DNA of 35,242 nt from positions 1 to 35,242 of the forward strand of contig CAZHPV010000023.1 of assembly GCA_964534845.1 (NCBI GenBank), given 5' to 3'. Below are positions 25,482 through 34,543 of the stretch, one piece after another. The DNA is from CALCKU01 sp964534845. GTDB taxonomy: Bacteria > Pseudomonadota > Alphaproteobacteria > Caulobacterales > Maricaulaceae. Within the stretch, counting starts at the first letter, position 1, and each line of letters opens with the position of its first letter. The notes under the pieces are model-generated. The model ran no database searches, was not told where the DNA came from, and saw nothing but the letters and a program-made list of their open reading frames with translations. The translations under genes and the position numbers were made by a program.

Positions 25482-27376
25482 AAACAACTTTTGTTGAGAC
25501 GAATAAGAAAAAGCTTAAAGCTGTCAAAGTTGATTCTATCACGCTTGATTTGATTGAAAACGCCATGCGGAATGCGCGTATTGAAATGGATGCTACTCTA
25601 TTTCGAACTGCGTTATCTCCGGGTATTCGCGAGCAAGGGGATGCGTTTCCCTTGATCGCAAACCGTGACGGCAAAATGATTGTCGGGCAGTTTGGGTCTT
25701 TCCTTGACGGATTTTTCAATGGCTTTGATGGCACAATAGAAGAGGGCGATGTTATCCTGCTTAACGACCCCTATTCGTGTGAAGGTGCGATCAGTCATAA
25801 TAATGATCAGCTGATTATTTTACCAATTTTTCGAAAGGGTCGTATCATCGCTTGGTCGGCAATGTTTGGTCATATGACAGATATTGGCGGAAAAGTTCCG
25901 GGGTCCATGCCCAATGATTCCGCATCTATTTTCGAAGAAGGGCTACGCATTCCTCCGGTCAAGCTTTATAAGAGAGGCGAATTCCAAGAAGATATCTTAA
26001 AAATAGCTATGCATCAAAGTCGTATGCCGCAATGGTATAAGGCTGATTTGCATGCGATTGTCGCCTCTTGCCGGGTCGCTGAAATGCGCGTGCAGGAAAT
26101 TTGCGAACGGTTTGGTGACGATGTGTTTCACTCTGCCACAAATGAGTTGCTTGCCCGTAATCACCGCGCGATCGGGCACCTGATTGCGACATCAATTAGC
26201 GAAGAGCCGGTCGTGTTCGAAGATTATATTTGTGATGACGGCAATGGGGCGGGTCCGTTTAAAATTAAATGCACGATGCAGCGCAAAGGTAAAAAAGTTT
26301 ATCTCGATTTTGATGGCACAGACCCGCAGTCCGAATATTCGATAAATTTTTACTTGAATGAAAATATGTTCCGCATGTTTTTTGGTATTTATATGATAAT
26401 GGTCTTTGATCCACAGATATTGTTCAATGACGGTTTCTATGATTTGGTCGAAGTCAATATTCCGCAAGGCTCATTGCTTAAACCAAACTATCCTGCAGCT
26501 TTATCATGCCGGACGCATGCATTGGGGCGTATCTTTGATGTGCTTGGCGCTTTACTGGGGCAGAAAACGCCAGACTTTATGTGCGCGGCAGGCTTCTCTT
26601 CCAGTCCGCATTTAATGTTCTCAGGCTTTGATCAAGATGATAATTGGTTCCAGCTTTTTCAGATTGGTTTTGGGGGTATTCCCGGTAAACCCTTCGGGGA
26701 TGGTCCGGATGGACATTCCTTGTGGCCGGATTTCACCAATGTACCGAATGAGTTTTTAGAGCGTTATTTCCCAATGGTGATTGAGAAATACGAAACAGAA
26801 CCTGATTCAGGCGGGGCAGGGTTTTTCCGCGGGGGTAATGGTATCAATATGGTCTACCGCTTTACTCAAGACGGACAAATTTCGATACATGATGATCGTT
26901 GGTTTATACCGCCTTGGGGCGTTAATGGGGGCTTGCCGGCCAAGAGGTCTTACAAGAAACTGGTGCGCGCGAACGGTAAAAAAGAAATGCTCGGCGCTAA
27001 GGTGGACCGCATCAGTGTGTCTGCCGGTGATGCGCTTTCTTTCGTGACCTGGGGCGGGGGCGGTTGGGGTGACCCGCTTACCCGGGACCCAGAGCTGGTA
27101 TCAAAAGAACTGCGCCAAGGACTGATTACGCGCAAAGGCGCGCTGGACTATGGTGTTGTTCTGTCCGCATCGAGCAAGATTGATCTGAATGCCACAGCGG
27201 CGCTTCGTAAGAGGATGGCCCGCAAACGCGGCAAAGTCGAGGTGTTTAATTACGGTCCAAGCATTGATGTTTTGCGGAAGAATTGCCTGAAAGAAACCGG
27301 GCTACCTGCTCCTCGGGCGCCGGTTTGGAAAAACAAAGACGGCAAACAATCTCAAGTTCAATTAGCGGCAGAATAA
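25478..27376 (+). CDS. hyuB: Hydantoinase/oxoprolinase subunit B
   Basis: A 632-residue HyuB-family protein, the partner of the preceding HyuA. Typical blocks are DSITLDLIENAMRNARIEMD at the start, EQGDAFPLIANRDGK, NDPYSCEGAISHNNDQ (the family DPY-x-GG-x-H-x-x-D loop, here with CEGAISHNND), the FGHMTDIGGKVPGSMP block, and a glycine-rich VTWGGGGWGDPLTRDP near residue 530. The metal-binding His and Asp of the DPY loop appear retained. The ATG overlaps the hyuA stop codon. The CoA-transferase starts three bases after its stop, so the three genes form one unit. The heterodimer probably works in the cytoplasm on a cyclic amide or ketone. Confidence 0.92.
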   Translation: MKTTFVETNKKKLKAVKVDSITLDLIENAMRNARIEMDATLFRTALSPGIREQGDAFPLIANRDGKMIVGQFGSFLDGFFNGFDGTIEEGDVILLNDPYSCEGAISHNNDQLIILPIFRKGRIIAWSAMFGHMTDIGGKVPGSMPNDSASIFEEGLRIPPVKLYKRGEFQEDILKIAMHQSRMPQWYKADLHAIVASCRVAEMRVQEICERFGDDVFHSATNELLARNHRAIGHLIATSISEEPVVFEDYICDDGNGAGPFKIKCTMQRKGKKVYLDFDGTDPQSEYSINFYLNENMFRMFFGIYMIMVFDPQILFNDGFYDLVEVNIPQGSLLKPNYPAALSCRTHALGRIFDVLGALLGQKTPDFMCAAGFSSSPHLMFSGFDQDDNWFQLFQIGFGGIPGKPFGDGPDGHSLWPDFTNVPNEFLERYFPMVIEKYETEPDSGGAGFFRGGNGINMVYRFTQDGQISIHDDRWFIPPWGVNGGLPAKRSYKKLVRANGKKEMLGAKVDRISVSAGDALSFVTWGGGGWGDPLTRDPELVSKELRQGLITRKGALDYGVVLSASSKIDLNATAALRKRMARKRGKVEVFNYGPSIDVLRKNCLKETGLPAPRAPVWKNKDGKQSQVQLAAE

Positions 27377-27378
27377 AC

Positions 27379-28599
27379 GTGACAGATAAAAATAAATCTC
27401 ATTTAACCACGATGCGCAAAGGGCCATTGACGGATTTGCGCGTCATAGAACTTGGACAATTAATAGCGGGTCCGTTTTGCGGTCAGCTATTTGCCGATAT
27501 GGGCGCGGATGTTATTAAAGTCGAGGCTCCCAAAAAGGGTGACCCAATGCGCGTTTGGGGACGTGAAGGCTATCCCTTGTGGTGGTCGATATGTGCGCGA
27601 AACAAGCGTTGCATTACGGCTAATCTTCGTGAAGAGGCGGGGCAGGATATTGTGCGTCAGCTCGTTAAAGAGGCCGATTTTATTCTCGAAAATTTCCGTC
27701 CGGGAACCATGGAAAAATGGGGGCTTGGCTATGATGAGCTTAAAAAAATCAATCCCAAAATTATTATGATCCGTGTGTCGGGTTATGGGCAGTCAGGGCC
27801 TTATTCCAAGCGTCCGGGTTATGCTTCAGTCGGTGAAGCTATGGGCGGCGTGCGTTATCTTATGGGTGACCCCGACCGAAAACCGAGCCGCGCGGGCATT
27901 TCGCTGGGCGATAGTCTTGCGGGGACATATGCTACAGTTGGGGCTTTGGCAGCTTTGCATCACCGTGAAAAGACGGGCGAAGGTCAAGTCATTGATGCGT
28001 CCATTTATGAGTCCATTCTAACCATTATGGAATCCCTTGTCTCTGAACATACAGTTGAGGGGTATACGCGTGAACGTTCGGGTTCGATTTTGCCTGCAAT
28101 AGCGCCTTCAAATATTTATGAGGGTCGCGACGGCATGGTTATTATTGCCGCGAACCAAGATACCGTTTTTGCACGGCTATCCGAAGCCATGGATATGCCG
28201 GAATTAAAGGATAACCCGCGCTATATTAATCACACGTCTCGGGGCGCTAATCAGGCTGAGTTGGACGACATTATTCAAGATTGGGCCAAAAATAAAACCA
28301 TTCAAGACCTTGAAGATATAATGATCGAATATGCTGTACCGGTTGGTAAGGTTTATAAAGCCAAAGACATGGTTTCTGACCCGCATTTTGCTGCGCGTAA
28401 TGCCTTAATTGATTTACCGAGTGATAAATTTGGATCACTGAAAATGCAAAATGTATTTCCAAAAATGTCTAAAACACAAGGTGAAGTTCGGTGGGCAGGG
28501 CCAGAAGTATTAGGCGCGCATACGGAAGAAGTTTTGAGCGAACTTTTAGAGTTAACACCTGTTCAAATTGAAAAATTGCGCAAGAGTGGGATTGTTTAA
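27379..28599 (+). CDS. CoA-transferase family III (CaiB/BaiF)
   Basis: A 406-residue class III CoA-transferase. The N-terminus PLTDLRVIELGQLIAGPFCG and the ADMGADVIKVE block are typical, and Asp178 in SLGDSLAG matches the catalytic aspartate of formyl-CoA transferase that carries the acyl and CoA intermediates. The racemase-type His and Glu are absent, so it is a true CoA-transferase rather than a racemase. It would move CoA from a donor acid to the acid made by the pathway. The start is GTG 27379, three bases after hyuB; ATG 27412 is an alternative. It converges on the M24 gene with only three bases between. Confidence 0.92.
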   Translation: MTDKNKSHLTTMRKGPLTDLRVIELGQLIAGPFCGQLFADMGADVIKVEAPKKGDPMRVWGREGYPLWWSICARNKRCITANLREEAGQDIVRQLVKEADFILENFRPGTMEKWGLGYDELKKINPKIIMIRVSGYGQSGPYSKRPGYASVGEAMGGVRYLMGDPDRKPSRAGISLGDSLAGTYATVGALAALHHREKTGEGQVIDASIYESILTIMESLVSEHTVEGYTRERSGSILPAIAPSNIYEGRDGMVIIAANQDTVFARLSEAMDMPELKDNPRYINHTSRGANQAELDDIIQDWAKNKTIQDLEDIMIEYAVPVGKVYKAKDMVSDPHFAARNALIDLPSDKFGSLKMQNVFPKMSKTQGEVRWAGPEVLGAHTEEVLSELLELTPVQIEKLRKSGIV

Positions 28600-28602
28600 G
28601 GC

Positions 28603-30048
28603 TTACACAATAATTAGGCGGTCGCCGCCGTCATTAAGTAAACTCGCCCCGTCCTCACCTATCAGCACAAGGTCCTCTAAATGCGCGGAGCCGCCTAGGC
28701 CGAGGTCCACGACTGGAAGGTCTACACTGATAATCATGCCGGACAAAAGTTCGAGATCATCTTTAACAAAAAAATCCGATCCTTCGACAGAGGGCTCATC
28801 AGTATGGTGAAGCCCCACGCTGTGAGGGTTGCAAATCAGGGCGGCTTCTGAATTCGTAGTCTTGAATATTTTGGTGGCGATAGCGCCTATCTCACTATAG
28901 CGCATTCCGGGTTTCAACTGCGGAAGAAGATCATCCCAAACTTGCGCAATAGCGGCGGTGGCGCGCTTGATTTCTCCTGTGGGTTCGCCGACGCAAACCG
29001 TGCGTCCATAATCGCCGTGGTAATATTGCCCGTGACTAACGCAATCGATTAAGAACGACCGCCCGTCTTTTATTTCACCAGTAGCATTTTCGGGGATAAC
29101 GCCGTCAACCACCATAAAGTCCGGTGTCATAAAGCGTTCGACACATTGGCGATTATATTCGCGGCGAATGTCTTGAAAGCTCGCCCCAGCTCGCGCGGTT
29201 TTGGCGGCGGCAAGACCGGCTTGCGCATTTGCATTTGCCGCATAACGCATAAGCTCTATCTCTGTGGCGCTTTTTTGTAACCTCACATGGCGTAAAATTT
29301 GCTCTGCATTGGCAAAACTGACGTCGATGTCCGCTCGCTGAATAACATCCCGCAAGGCCATGTCATCAATCGCGACACGTTTATAAGGGTGCGGCATATC
29401 CCGCAGTGATTTTAGAAAACTAGTTTGAGCTGTCGCACCCATCTCGGCTGAAAGACCCTTGGTTTCTCGGGTTTTGTGTGTTTCTTCAGTGCTGAGTGGA
29501 TGGAACGGATGTTGTTTAGGCAGAAAGCTTGGAAAACCTGGAGCATCAAGTTGTGCCGCTAGCGAAGGCGCTTTTGTAAAAGCCTCAAATTCGGCCGGCA
29601 TTGTAAATAGTTTTACGTCAACGGCATTTGGCGGAATGCTTTCTGCTCCCGCGATATAAAATTCATATTGGCCGACCACTAAAATGGGCGGCTGGTCTAA
29701 GGCCAAGGGTAAAATAGCGAAAGCGATATTTTCCATGCCCATCTTGGCAAGTTGTGGATAGAAATTGGTCAGATAGTAAATGTTGTCGGGTCGCCTGCAA
29801 ACAATCGCATCCAGTTTGTTAAGATGCATGAATTTACTCGCGCGCTCGCGGTTGACTAATAAACTTTTCGCTAATGGCGGCGCATCAAAGGTGGAGGTGG
29901 GTGCGGGTGTAATTGGGGGCTCATATTGCGAGCAAGCTGAGATACCGGACATAACGCCGCCAGCAAGCGTCGTACCTATCAGGTTTCGGCGCGTCAGTTC
30001 GAATGCACTTTTTTTGCGATTTTCCAATTTCAATCCTTTGCTTTGCAT
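28603..30048 (-). CDS. M24-family (creatinase/aminopeptidase P-type) protein with Tat signal
   Basis: A 481-residue protein with a twin-arginine signal (LTRRNLIGTTLAGG, 18-31) and a lipobox-like ISAC ending at Cys39, so it is probably exported folded and lipid-anchored. The N-terminal creatinase-like domain (about 60-250) precedes a pita-bread M24 domain. Metal-site candidates are Asp335 (FLIDCVS), Asp346 (YHGDYGRT), His409 (NPHSVGLHH) and Glu458 (AHLEDLVL). The position expected to be Glu in the family (usually T-x-E-P) is Asp443 here (SVDLPV). Members cleave X-Pro bonds, creatine or similar C-N bonds; some are inactive. Export of an M24 enzyme is unusual. The neighbouring DUF1838 gene diverges from it. 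Confidence 0.85.
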   Translation of the reverse strand: MQSKGLKLENRKKSAFELTRRNLIGTTLAGGVMSGISACSQYEPPITPAPTSTFDAPPLAKSLLVNRERASKFMHLNKLDAIVCRRPDNIYYLTNFYPQLAKMGMENIAFAILPLALDQPPILVVGQYEFYIAGAESIPPNAVDVKLFTMPAEFEAFTKAPSLAAQLDAPGFPSFLPKQHPFHPLSTEETHKTRETKGLSAEMGATAQTSFLKSLRDMPHPYKRVAIDDMALRDVIQRADIDVSFANAEQILRHVRLQKSATEIELMRYAANANAQAGLAAAKTARAGASFQDIRREYNRQCVERFMTPDFMVVDGVIPENATGEIKDGRSFLIDCVSHGQYYHGDYGRTVCVGEPTGEIKRATAAIAQVWDDLLPQLKPGMRYSEIGAIATKIFKTTNSEAALICNPHSVGLHHTDEPSVEGSDFFVKDDLELLSGMIISVDLPVVDLGLGGSAHLEDLVLIGEDGASLLNDGGDRLIIV

Positions 30049-30215
30049 AGCGTTGGGTAATTGCCTTCACCGACAATACTTAGCCAAAATTTGACTTTCA
30101 AAACCTTGCCTGGGCAGAGTGTTCGGCTGTCGGTTGTTTTATGCTTTTAACTTGAAGCTATCCAGCATAATAACGACATACATTGACTTAATCTACTTTG
30201 AGAAAGACTAGTTTG
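30049..30215. promoter_or_regulatory. Divergent promoter region of the M24 and DUF1838-2 genes
   Basis: A 167-bp gap between oppositely oriented genes. TTGACTT near 30183-30189 could be a -35 element for the plus strand. I see no strong inverted repeat here. Confidence 0.3.
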
Positions 30216-31232
30216 ATGGCTCCTTTTACTTTGTTTCTTAAGATGGCATGTAAGTTTTTTTGCCTCGGGTTTTTAGCTTTCCTAGCAGCCTGCACCTCGG
30301 ATCAAAAAATAGATAAAGAGCTTTCAGCAGAAGATCTTGATTTATTTCAAAGACAGCTTGCTTTGCGTCTTGCCAATCCGGAAGCCCGTACACGTCTAAT
30401 CGCTAAGGTTATGGGTTCAACAGTTGAAAGCGAACGGCATGCTTTTTTAAAGTTTCATATCTTCGGCTATGCTGGTGATGGGAATCTTATTCCATTTTTC
30501 ACAATGAATAATTATGTTATTCAAAAATGGGTTCCCGGTGAGGATGCAACTTTTGGAGTCGAGCACTATGAAGTCGCTTACTATTCCAAGTTCGATACAG
30601 CAGAGCCTTTAAACGAATGGGAAAACCCGCTAACGGGCGAGCTTGTGAAATTGCCGCATTTCGTATTGGGGCCTGTACCGCGTCAATATGGTCCGGGAAT
30701 CGGGAAAAGCTCGGCTAGTTTTGCCCCGGATCCTATGAACATAACAATGATCGGTGACAGGGTGTATATACCAACCTTATCCAAGTTTAAGTTTCCTAAT
30801 ACGCTAAGCCCTGAAGAATGGGGACCCTATTCTAACGGACCCATAACATATTGGGATAGCATGCTCGTATATTCGGCCGATATTGAGGATGTTTTTAATG
30901 ATGAGCTGACACATGTAGATGCAGATATACACATGCAAAACCTTGTAAGTTGGGCTCCTTTTTTAAAGCTAGGCCAGTCTCCGGGCCGGACGATGGTGCG
31001 GGCTTACGGGCAACATATATCTGGTTATGATGCTCTGCCTGAAAATATTCGAACAAATTTTGAACTTTATACGCCAGAGATTTTTGATTTGGACGCATGG
31101 ACGGATGTTCGTATGGACACAATCGAGTTAGCTGAAAATCTTGCAGCTCAACGCGAGGCCGGCACACTTGATATAGATCAAGACGATTATGTGCCATTTA
31201 CGGTCAAGCGGTTCGACGAGTTGGAGGACTGA
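30216..31232 (+). CDS. DUF1838 family lipoprotein (copy 2)
   Basis: A 338-residue protein with a lipoprotein signal: hydrophobic stretch then LAAC with Cys26 (Sec route, no twin arginine). The DUF1838 core appears as YYSKFDTAEPLNEWENPLTG and the following ELVKLPHFVLGPVP, then DRVYIPTLSKFKFPNTLSPE before EWGP. It is clearly diverged from copy 1 at 8755-9741 but shares the ENP-(Y/L)-TGE motif. ATG 30216 is preferred, with AGAAAG upstream; a TTG at 30198 and ATG 30243 are alternatives. It stands first in a plus-strand operon and is followed after two bases by the serine-hydrolase lipoprotein. No activity is known for the family. Confidence 0.8.
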   Translation: MAPFTLFLKMACKFFCLGFLAFLAACTSDQKIDKELSAEDLDLFQRQLALRLANPEARTRLIAKVMGSTVESERHAFLKFHIFGYAGDGNLIPFFTMNNYVIQKWVPGEDATFGVEHYEVAYYSKFDTAEPLNEWENPLTGELVKLPHFVLGPVPRQYGPGIGKSSASFAPDPMNITMIGDRVYIPTLSKFKFPNTLSPEEWGPYSNGPITYWDSMLVYSADIEDVFNDELTHVDADIHMQNLVSWAPFLKLGQSPGRTMVRAYGQHISGYDALPENIRTNFELYTPEIFDLDAWTDVRMDTIELAENLAAQREAGTLDIDQDDYVPFTVKRFDELED

Positions 31233-31234
31233 TT

Positions 31235-32518
31235 TTGCGTTTAAATTGGCTAGTGCTATTTGGACTTTTATTATTAGGGTGTGAGCAGGCCAAAAATGAA
31301 CCAATTGCGATCGTCCCAACGACGGGCGAGTTTACCTCTGAGGACGAAGCTGTTTATCAAGAGCGGTTGGGTGAATTGATCAAAGCTTTTTCTACAGGTC
31401 AAGAGACAACCAAATATGATACGGAAATTGAGTTTGGTCAAAGCCTTGTTGAAACGCCTTTACCACGTAGCAACTCTGACAGCTTATCCTCTGAACTCAT
31501 TGCAAATTTAATGGGTTTTGCGGAGGATCAACAATCTGATAGTTTTGTGATTGTTGAAAATGGCCACGTGGTCGCGGAAAGATATTTTGGAGAGATATCT
31601 CGCGATAGCCTTATAAATGCAAAGTCTTTAGCCAAACCATTGGGTGTTATAGCCATTGGCCGAGCAATTAAGCTTGGGTATATTGATAGTCTCGACCAGC
31701 CTGTTTCTGATTTTATTGTTGAGTGGCAGGGAACGGATAAAGAGGCCATCAAAATTCGTCATATTTTGGATATGAGGTCTGGGTTTCTCCCGCAGAAATA
31801 CACGAAAGAAACTGAGACAGTTTTAAACCGTGCCTATCTGCACCCCCGTCATGATGAGGTTATCATTCACGAGTATCCATTAGTTAGCGTGCCGGGCGAA
31901 CGTTATGACTATTCAAATGCCAATAGTGAATTAGTTGCCGTTGTTATTAAGCGCGCAACTTCAAAAACTTACGCGGATTGGCTGACTCATGAAGTGTTGG
32001 CTCTCATTGGCGCATCAGGCGGAAAGATATGGATGAATAGATACGGCGGCACCGCGCATTCAGGCTGTTGTATGGCCCTTCCCAGCGAGGTTTTCGTTAA
32101 GCTTGGATTGTTAGTTTTGGAAAAAGGGAAATGGGGCGATGAAGAGGTCATAAGTCCCGAATTTATAGAAGAAATGCTAACAACGACACCTCAAAATATT
32201 TATGCTGGCATGGGCGTGTACCTTGGCAAACACTATATTAAAGAACGCGGGGCTTCTAACCCTGACGGTGTATCAGGTTTTGATGGTACCCTGCACAGTG
32301 AGCCCTATATAGACAAAGACATTGCGCTGTTTGACGGAAATGGACACCAAGTCGTATATTATGCCATCTCGAAATCTTGTGATTATGCGTTTGGGGGCAA
32401 GGCCAAAAACCGTACGGCCTTGGGACAACGCCTATATACCCAACCGTATATCGCGCGCATTAAATGCTCAATGACGAGTCTAGGTCTGCATTTTCCGCAT
32501 AGCGGTTATTCTATATAA
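31235..32518 (+). CDS. Serine hydrolase of the class C beta-lactamase family, lipoprotein
   Basis: A 427-residue lipoprotein (lipobox LLLGC, Cys16) of the beta-lactamase/DD-peptidase-like serine hydrolase family. The nucleophile motif SLAK (Ser131, Lys134) and the second motif Tyr226-Ser227-Asn228 (YDYSNAN) are present. The third motif (usually HSG or KTG) is not certain; HSG occurs at AHSGCC near residue 272 but is earlier than usual. Members hydrolyse esters, amides or peptides, and few are real beta-lactamases. TTG 31235 with GGAGG at 31223-31227 is the start. It is co-transcribed with the DUF1838 lipoprotein, so both probably face the periplasm. Confidence 0.85.
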   Translation: MRLNWLVLFGLLLLGCEQAKNEPIAIVPTTGEFTSEDEAVYQERLGELIKAFSTGQETTKYDTEIEFGQSLVETPLPRSNSDSLSSELIANLMGFAEDQQSDSFVIVENGHVVAERYFGEISRDSLINAKSLAKPLGVIAIGRAIKLGYIDSLDQPVSDFIVEWQGTDKEAIKIRHILDMRSGFLPQKYTKETETVLNRAYLHPRHDEVIIHEYPLVSVPGERYDYSNANSELVAVVIKRATSKTYADWLTHEVLALIGASGGKIWMNRYGGTAHSGCCMALPSEVFVKLGLLVLEKGKWGDEEVISPEFIEEMLTTTPQNIYAGMGVYLGKHYIKERGASNPDGVSGFDGTLHSEPYIDKDIALFDGNGHQVVYYAISKSCDYAFGGKAKNRTALGQRLYTQPYIARIKCSMTSLGLHFPHSGYSI

Positions 32519-32575
32519 GAAAAGCAAAAGATCGCGTTCTAGTCTGTAAAGACTCCTTAAATAAAGGAAGTAAGA

Positions 32576-33772
32576 ATGAACCCTGTTTTGATTGCGGGCG
32601 CGGGCCCAGTTGGCTGCGCACTAGCGCTTTTTCTAGCCCAAAATGACATCGCCGTGATTTTGCTGGAAGCACAAGACAGCTTACCGCAAGATTTACGCGC
32701 ATCCACGTTTCATCCACCGACACTGGATATGCTCGCCGAGCTTGGCATGGTCGATGATATGATGACCGTCGGGTTAAAAGTTGAAGATTATCAATACCGC
32801 GATCGTCGCACGAATGAGATCGCAAAGTTTGATCTATCAATCTTGGAAGGCGAGACGGATCATCCCTATAGATTGCAATGCGAACAATATAAAATGACTA
32901 AAATCGTCGTTGATAAATTGGCGGGTTTTCCGAATGCAGACGTGCGGTTGGGTGCAAGACTTAAAGGCTACAGGGAAGTGGATGGAGGTGTTCAGGCTTT
33001 AGTGCAAGACACTGATGGAGAGCAGCTTATAAAGTGCGATTACCTTGTCGGATGTGACGGTGCCAATAGTGTTGTGCGTCAAGCGGGGGGCGTGGTTTTT
33101 GAAGGTATGACCTATCCAGAGCGCTTTCTTGTCGCCAGTACGACTTACGATTTTAGCGAATTTTTCGATGGGCTGTCTTTAGTAAACTATGTATCAGATC
33201 CGAATGAGTGGTGTGTCATTCTTAGGACATCAGACGTGTGGCGCGTACTTATACCGACGCCCATGGACCAAGGGGGTGATACGTTTTTGACAGACGAGTT
33301 TATTCAGTCGCGTTTACACAGGCTTGCAAAAAATGACGTTGATTTTGATATAGTCCACCGCACGCTTTACCGCGTACACCAACGTGTCGCCGAAACCTAT
33401 CAGGTGCGCGACCGTGTTTTGATCGCAGGTGATGCTGCTCATGTGAATAATCCGCTCGGCGGAATGGGTATGAATGGGGGAGTTCAGGATGCAATCAATC
33501 TGGGAGAGAAACTCGTTAGCATTATTCAACATGGCGGAGACAGGCAGGATTTACTTGCACTATATAATCGCCAGCGTAGGGGTATTTGTACGCAATTTAT
33601 TCAAGAACATACCAAGAAAAACAAGGCCTTGATGGAGGCAATAGATGAACAGACCCAAATTAAGAGACAGGCTGAATTTATGAAATCCTGTTCGGATCCG
33701 GTTCTAGCCAAAGCCTTTGTAATGGAAACTTCCATGATAAACTGTGTGCGCGAGAGTTACCGGATTACGTAA
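32576..33772 (+). CDS. FAD-dependent aromatic-ring-type monooxygenase
   Basis: A 398-residue class A flavoprotein monooxygenase of the UbiH/PHBH/MhpA group. The three FAD signatures are seen: the GAGPVG Rossmann motif (8-13), the DG motif CDGANSVVRQ (160-169), and the GDAAHVNNPLGGMGMN block (285-300). There is no signal peptide, so it is cytoplasmic. Such enzymes hydroxylate aromatic or other activated rings using NAD(P)H and oxygen. AAAGGAAG lies just before the ATG. It follows the serine-hydrolase gene by 57 bases and the decarboxylase-like gene follows closely. The type of ring is not evident. Confidence 0.92.
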   Translation: MNPVLIAGAGPVGCALALFLAQNDIAVILLEAQDSLPQDLRASTFHPPTLDMLAELGMVDDMMTVGLKVEDYQYRDRRTNEIAKFDLSILEGETDHPYRLQCEQYKMTKIVVDKLAGFPNADVRLGARLKGYREVDGGVQALVQDTDGEQLIKCDYLVGCDGANSVVRQAGGVVFEGMTYPERFLVASTTYDFSEFFDGLSLVNYVSDPNEWCVILRTSDVWRVLIPTPMDQGGDTFLTDEFIQSRLHRLAKNDVDFDIVHRTLYRVHQRVAETYQVRDRVLIAGDAAHVNNPLGGMGMNGGVQDAINLGEKLVSIIQHGGDRQDLLALYNRQRRGICTQFIQEHTKKNKALMEAIDEQTQIKRQAEFMKSCSDPVLAKAFVMETSMINCVRESYRIT

Positions 33773-33782
33773 GGCAATTATT

Positions 33783-34538
33783 ATGGTGGACACACTTGGA
33801 TACCGGATGAAATTTGGCGTCATTGCGCCGTCTACAAATACGAGCGTAGAACCGGAATATGCGTGGATGCAGCCTGAAGGTGTCACCAATCACTTCTCTC
33901 GTATTGTCACGCCGGATATGGCTGTCACTGATGACGACAGTTTTGGCGAACTTGTTCGTATTATCAGTGTCAATACGATGGATGCGATTGACATGGTTAT
34001 GACCTGCGATCCGGGCTATTTGATTATGGGAATGTCAGCGGAGACGTTTTGGGACGGCGCCGGGCGAGCGGAGCAATTGCATAAAGATTTTGAAGCCCGT
34101 GCGGGCGTGGGCGTGTCCATGGGGTCTCACGCCTGCGAAGCTGCGCTACAAGCCTATTCCGAAGAAAAACCTATTAAGACTATTGCCTGTTTGACCCCTT
34201 ATATGCCGCTAGGCGATAATATGGTAAGGACGTTTTTCACTGAGATGGGCTATGAGGTTTTGGATGTCATAGGCCTTAAAAGTCCGAGTCCGATGTTAAT
34301 TGCCCATGAACCGGAAGAGAAAATGTCTAAAGCTATTTTGGAACTTAATAAGCTGAATCCAGATGCCATTGTACAATGTGGGACTAATTTGGCTTGTGTG
34401 CGAACAGCGGCCCGTTTAGAGATTGAACTGGGCAAACCGGTGATTGCTATTAATACGGCCACTTATTGGCATGCCCTGCGTGCGAATGGCCTTAACGAAA
34501 AAATGGACGGGTTTGGCCGTCTGCTCTCTGATTGGTAG
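33783..34538 (+). CDS. Asp/Glu racemase superfamily: arylmalonate decarboxylase/maleate isomerase-like
   Basis: A 251-residue protein of the branch that contains arylmalonate decarboxylase and maleate isomerase. The N-terminal KFGVIAPSTNTSVEPE is typical. The first active-site position shows MGMS (Gly83) where maleate isomerases and racemases have a cysteine; arylmalonate decarboxylase has MGTS with Gly74. The second active-site cysteine is kept (Cys199 in VQCGTN), and Tyr140 (CLTPYMP) fits the third conserved position. This points to a one-cysteine, decarboxylase-like chemistry rather than two-base racemisation, by inference. ATG 33783 has TAAGG seven bases upstream and lies ten bases after the monooxygenase stop. 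Confidence 0.85.
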   Translation: MVDTLGYRMKFGVIAPSTNTSVEPEYAWMQPEGVTNHFSRIVTPDMAVTDDDSFGELVRIISVNTMDAIDMVMTCDPGYLIMGMSAETFWDGAGRAEQLHKDFEARAGVGVSMGSHACEAALQAYSEEKPIKTIACLTPYMPLGDNMVRTFFTEMGYEVLDVIGLKSPSPMLIAHEPEEKMSKAILELNKLNPDAIVQCGTNLACVRTAARLEIELGKPVIAINTATYWHALRANGLNEKMDGFGRLLSDW

Positions 34539-34543
34539 CGTCA

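Noticed and set aside
31235..32518. Antibiotic-resistance beta-lactamase
   Set aside because: The SxxK and YxN motifs are shared by many esterases and peptidases, the third motif is unclear, and the metabolic context does not suggest resistance.
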